Shown: piece after piece, positions 61,411-64,000 of the stretch
How positions within the stretch are numbered: position 1 is the first letter of the stretch
Layout of the letters: each line of letters opens with the position of its first letter
Assembly (NCBI GenBank): GCA_963674685.2
Contig: CAXXWT010000004.1
Location: 62,001 to 126,000 of the forward strand
Direction: 5' to 3'
DNA from: G963674685 sp963674685
GTDB taxonomy: Bacteria > Lernaellota > Lernaellaia > JACKCT01
Length of the DNA: 64,000 nt
Notes under the pieces: model-generated
Seen by the model: only the letters and a program-made list of their open reading frames with translations
The model's database searches: none
Told to the model about the DNA's origin: nothing
Made by a program: the position numbers and the translations under genes

Positions 61411-63060
61411 TCATGATGGTTCCGCTGTTTCGATATTCGAGCTCATGCGGCGATTTAAGGCAAAGTAATAGTCCAGGTATTCAAATCGTCCGGCGTAGCG
61501 ATATTTTGAAGTCCTTTCGCCAAGCACATTCAGCGCCGATTCCCGGTAATTGTCCCGGCGGTTCAAAAGGCCGATTTGCCGGTCGATATGCCATGCGACG
61601 CCGCGAAGATCGTTCATATCGATTTTGCCGTCAAACACCTCGCTGTAATTCGGGCTGAAAGACGCGGTGTTGATTACCAGGATGTCGAAATCCCATTGAG
61701 ACTGCGGGATATCGAATTGGAGCATTTTCACAAGCTTTGCGCCGGGCCGGGAAACGGCGGTTGGTGCAAATATTTCCAACTCATCGGGTATGACGCCGAG
61801 CAGTCCGATAAGGCACGAACCTTCAGGCGCGCACGCTTTGTCGGTCATCTCTTCAAGGCGCTGCATTCGTTTGATTGCTAAATCATTCGGTTGCGTCGCC
61901 CGGTAGTGATAAGGCCCGGCCAATTGAAAAGCTTCCGCAAACGGACCGAGGGGCAAATCCTGGCGGACGCCGAACCAGGCGGCAAGATTGGCGATAAGAA
62001 TCAAAGCCAGGGCCGGGATGGCGAACTTCGGACGCTTTTTTACAATGAGGCGCACCCCAACTCCTATGCCCAGGGCGAGAAATGGAAGAACCACGCACGC
62101 GTAGTATGCGTTCTTTTTCGGGATCAGCGTCAGGATGACAAGCGGCGCGCAAAGAACGGGAAGCCAGTAGCCAAAAGAGCTGTTTCTGTCCCGTATTGCT
62201 GCTGGAACCGCAACCAGGGCGAGTATCAAAACCGGAAGGCCGATTGCCGTAAGGCAAAGGTATGCCGGGTAGGCCAGGGCATGGATGAAAACTCCTGCGA
62301 CTCCGCCGGGACCGGATTGGTATCGAAAAGCCTCCTCCAAATAATGATGAATTCCGATGGCGCCGCCGGCCCATATCCATCGACACGCAAAAAGCAGGGC
62401 GACAGGAGTCGCGGCGGCGATGAGATAGAAAACTTTCGGATGCGTTTTGCGCTGCGACCACCACGCGAATAGCGGGGCTGAAGCTATAGCGCCAGAAACG
62501 CCGATGAGAAAAAGCGGTCCGTCGGAAGGAATCGCCCTGTAGTAAAATCCGGCGACAAGGGAAAGGGCGGCTATGACAAGGTAGCGCCATTTCCCGAAAC
62601 GCATAAAGGCGATCACGGACGCCAGGACGGCGAGTTCCCACGCCATTCTCGGGACGTGAATATCGAAACCCCGTGAGAGAGTATTGGCGAAAGTCATCGA
62701 GCAAAAAACCAGCGCGGCCCATAATCCGGCTTCGGCGTCTTTGATGAATTTGCCGCACAGGAAAATCAGCGCCAATGCAAAAAGCCAGTAAAAGCTTGTC
62801 GTTGACTTCAGCGCCAACGCCGACGCGCCGAAAACCCGCGCGGCATGCGCAGCCGCTTTGAAAAACAAGCCCGTCGGAACAAACTGACGAGGATACAGGA
62901 GAATTTCGCCCCTGGCCGTTTCGACGCCGCTTAGCAAAAGGTGATGGGGCACATGATTTATCGCCTGAGGATGCGTGTAAATGATCATGAAATTGGCGAC
63001 CGCCTGCGCGACGCATAGAGCGAAAACACTCAGCAGGATTTTCTTTTTCGTTGTCGCCAT
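61411..63060 (-). CDS. Polytopic membrane protein, probable lipid-linked sugar transferase (PMT/ArnT-like)
   Basis: 549 residues. About ten to twelve membrane helices in the first 420 residues (VFALCVAQAVANFMII, FYWLFALALIFLCG, VLALLFACRWIW-like), then an exported C-terminal domain of about 130 residues. An early loop (HHLLLSGVETARGEI) recalls GT-C enzymes, which carry an acidic first periplasmic loop. No diagnostic motif makes this certain. ATG 63060 gives a good first helix; the frame continues upstream to 63345 without support. Confidence 0.65.
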   Translation of the reverse strand: MATTKKKILLSVFALCVAQAVANFMIIYTHPQAINHVPHHLLLSGVETARGEILLYPRQFVPTGLFFKAAAHAARVFGASALALKSTTSFYWLFALALIFLCGKFIKDAEAGLWAALVFCSMTFANTLSRGFDIHVPRMAWELAVLASVIAFMRFGKWRYLVIAALSLVAGFYYRAIPSDGPLFLIGVSGAIASAPLFAWWSQRKTHPKVFYLIAAATPVALLFACRWIWAGGAIGIHHYLEEAFRYQSGPGGVAGVFIHALAYPAYLCLTAIGLPVLILALVAVPAAIRDRNSSFGYWLPVLCAPLVILTLIPKKNAYYACVVLPFLALGIGVGVRLIVKKRPKFAIPALALILIANLAAWFGVRQDLPLGPFAEAFQLAGPYHYRATQPNDLAIKRMQRLEEMTDKACAPEGSCLIGLLGVIPDELEIFAPTAVSRPGAKLVKMLQFDIPQSQWDFDILVINTASFSPNYSEVFDGKIDMNDLRGVAWHIDRQIGLLNRRDNYRESALNVLGERTSKYRYAGRFEYLDYYFALNRRMSSNIETAEPS

Positions 63061-63171
63061 CTTGCTTTTTAGCGCTATCCTTTTCTTGACCCTTGGTTTC
63101 TCATAACATAAAACCTCAGGGCATGCTAAAATACCATCAAAGCGATGGGCGCGAAAACTTTGGGGAGAAAA

Positions 63172-63519
63172 ATGACGCCGGATGACAAGGATAAATACTA
63201 CGACAGCGATCGCGACCCGAAAGTCTGGCTGCTGCGCATTATCGGGCTGATCGTCGCTTTGATTATTTTCTTTTTCCTTTTCGTTTACCCGCACACGCGA
63301 ATGAAATATGAGAAGATGGAAGAGAAATACAGCCTGAATGCGCAAACGGCGGTTTTTTCAAAGGCCTCCACGGATGGGTACGTTTCCTCCACACTCGGGG
63401 GCGAGTGTGCCACACATTTTGTGACTGGCAATACGCATCAATTCGGCACGTCGCATGTGGCACAGCCTGTCGAGAGCCTCAAGGTCGAGCGACCGCCCTC
63501 GGCTGTGATTGTTATGTAA
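63172..63519 (+). CDS. Small single-helix membrane protein with repeat-derived C-terminus
   Basis: 115 residues. A charged N-terminus (DKDKYYDSDRDPKVW), one membrane helix (about 21-41) and a short coiled region. From about residue 76 the coding sequence runs into repeat DNA: the last 35 residues are encoded by repeat sequence, including the 52-bp element at 63456-63507. The true gene was probably cut or extended by repeat insertion. GGGGAG lies before ATG 63172. Confidence 0.6.
   Translation: MTPDDKDKYYDSDRDPKVWLLRIIGLIVALIIFFFLFVYPHTRMKYEKMEEKYSLNAQTAVFSKASTDGYVSSTLGGECATHFVTGNTHQFGTSHVAQPVESLKVERPPSAVIVM
63456..63507. repeat. 52-bp dispersed repeat (copy 2, inverted)
   Basis: TGTGGCACAGCCTGTCGAGA ... 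CCGCCCTCGGCTGTG, identical in reverse complement to 58103-58155. It lies inside the reading frame of the small membrane protein. Confidence 0.88.
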
Positions 63520-63544
63520 AGCGGTATCGCAGCAAGGTATCAAC

Positions 63545-64000
63545 ATGAAAGTGAATCGATTTTATTTGATCGTCTTGCTCTTTGCCCTTTCGGCGGTTCT
63601 TTCTTGCGCCGGATCGCGGCGCCTTGAAGTCAAAACGGGCGCGGGCGACGCCCCCCGTTTTGTGAAAAGCGAATATGGATCGATTATCGACAGGCAGAGC
63701 GGCCTGGAGTGGTTTGTCGGGCCGGATTCCAAAAAAACCTTTTACGCCGACGCCCATCACTTTGTCTGGCATCTTCGCGCCGGCGGGCGCGACGACTGGC
63801 GTTTCCCGACCATGAAGGAACTGCGTGGTATTTGGATGCAAGGCGCGGGACCGAAAAATCTGGATACTCTTTTCGAAACGACGGGCGACATGATCTGGTC
63901 CGGCGACCGATCCATCTTCGGATACACGTATATCCGCCTCGTCAACGGCACGAAGGGATACGACACGCTGGGGCGCCGGAAGTGGGGTTTTCGGGTCTTC
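63545..64000 (+). CDS. DUF1566 lipoprotein (runs off the window)
   Basis: The frame is open from ATG 63545 to the window end, 152 codons without a stop. Signal peptide with lipobox (LSAVLSCAGS), then a DUF1566/Lcl-type domain: RQSGLEWFVGPD, RDDWRFPTMKELRGIW, FETTGDMIWSGD, and at the edge RRKWGFRVF. It carries no poly-Asp linker, unlike the DUF1566 protein at 51873-52544. Missing from simple frame lists because the stop is outside the window. Confidence 0.82.
   Translation, partial: MKVNRFYLIVLLFALSAVLSCAGSRRLEVKTGAGDAPRFVKSEYGSIIDRQSGLEWFVGPDSKKTFYADAHHFVWHLRAGGRDDWRFPTMKELRGIWMQGAGPKNLDTLFETTGDMIWSGDRSIFGYTYIRLVNGTKGYDTLGRRKWGFRVF

Overview
The window is a G+C-rich chromosomal segment of a Gram-negative bacterium. 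A TolC-type channel, a MltD-like lytic transglycosylase, an outer-membrane barrel protein and many lipoproteins show that there is an outer membrane. The most distinctive trait is a set of exported proteins carrying long aspartate-rich linkers directly after the lipobox cysteine, or as C-terminal tails. Together with PAS/HisKA_3 and HD signalling proteins, multiheme cytochrome motifs and REP/RAYT repeats, this suggests a deltaproteobacterium-like lineage (old Deltaproteobacteria, Myxococcota or an uncultured relative). That placement is inference: no rRNA gene is present to settle it.

Layout. 1-6.6 kb: a complete tripartite ABC-2 exporter operon (regulator tail, TolC, HlyD-type adaptor, two ATPases, two permeases), organised like E. 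coli ybhGFSR but with the double ATPase split into two genes. 6.7-10.6 kb: metX and a fused aspartokinase-homoserine dehydrogenase, the entry to methionine/threonine synthesis. 11-18 kb: tryptophanase-family lyase, a poly-Asp SUMF lipoprotein, a DUF2283 pair with a frameshift, and a tightly overlapping operon (membrane protein, MntA, HepT, RarA), then a threonine/serine dehydratase. 18-30 kb: a RAYT transposase framed by REP hairpins, mtaB, thioredoxin, PcnB-type poly(A) polymerase, GNAT, cell-envelope genes (MltD-like, PAP2-like), a SurA-like lipoprotein and an outer-membrane protein. 30-37 kb: a receiver plus PEP/pyruvate-binding protein interrupted by a one-base frameshift, a radical SAM/SPASM protein and a PAS histidine kinase.

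37.6-39.6 kb holds the most striking gene: a lipoprotein joining a poly-Asp linker, four CxxCH haem motifs and a RetSat/CrtISO-like flavoprotein domain. 39.7-43.7 kb: an esterase, an LEA14-like lipoprotein whose stop codon sits on the edge of a complete insertion sequence (17-bp inverted ends, 6-bp target duplication), and lexA. 44-50 kb: a membrane protein with a C-terminal four-cysteine module, an HD hydrolase of RelA/SpoT type, lipoproteins and a divergent YchF-like GTPase. 50-61 kb: an exported hydrolase island (peptidylarginine-deiminase-like enzyme, calcineurin-type phosphoesterase, heparinase II/III-like lyase, large six-hairpin-type glycosidase), mostly with poly-Asp segments. 57.5-58.7 kb: a second RAYT transposase and a dense cluster of dispersed repeats, one of which has also formed the 3' end of a small gene at 63.2-63.5 kb. 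The window ends inside a DUF1566 lipoprotein gene.

Two genes (14.3 kb and 31.0 kb) carry single-base frameshifts; these may be real mutations or assembly errors. No tRNA, rRNA or CRISPR array was seen.
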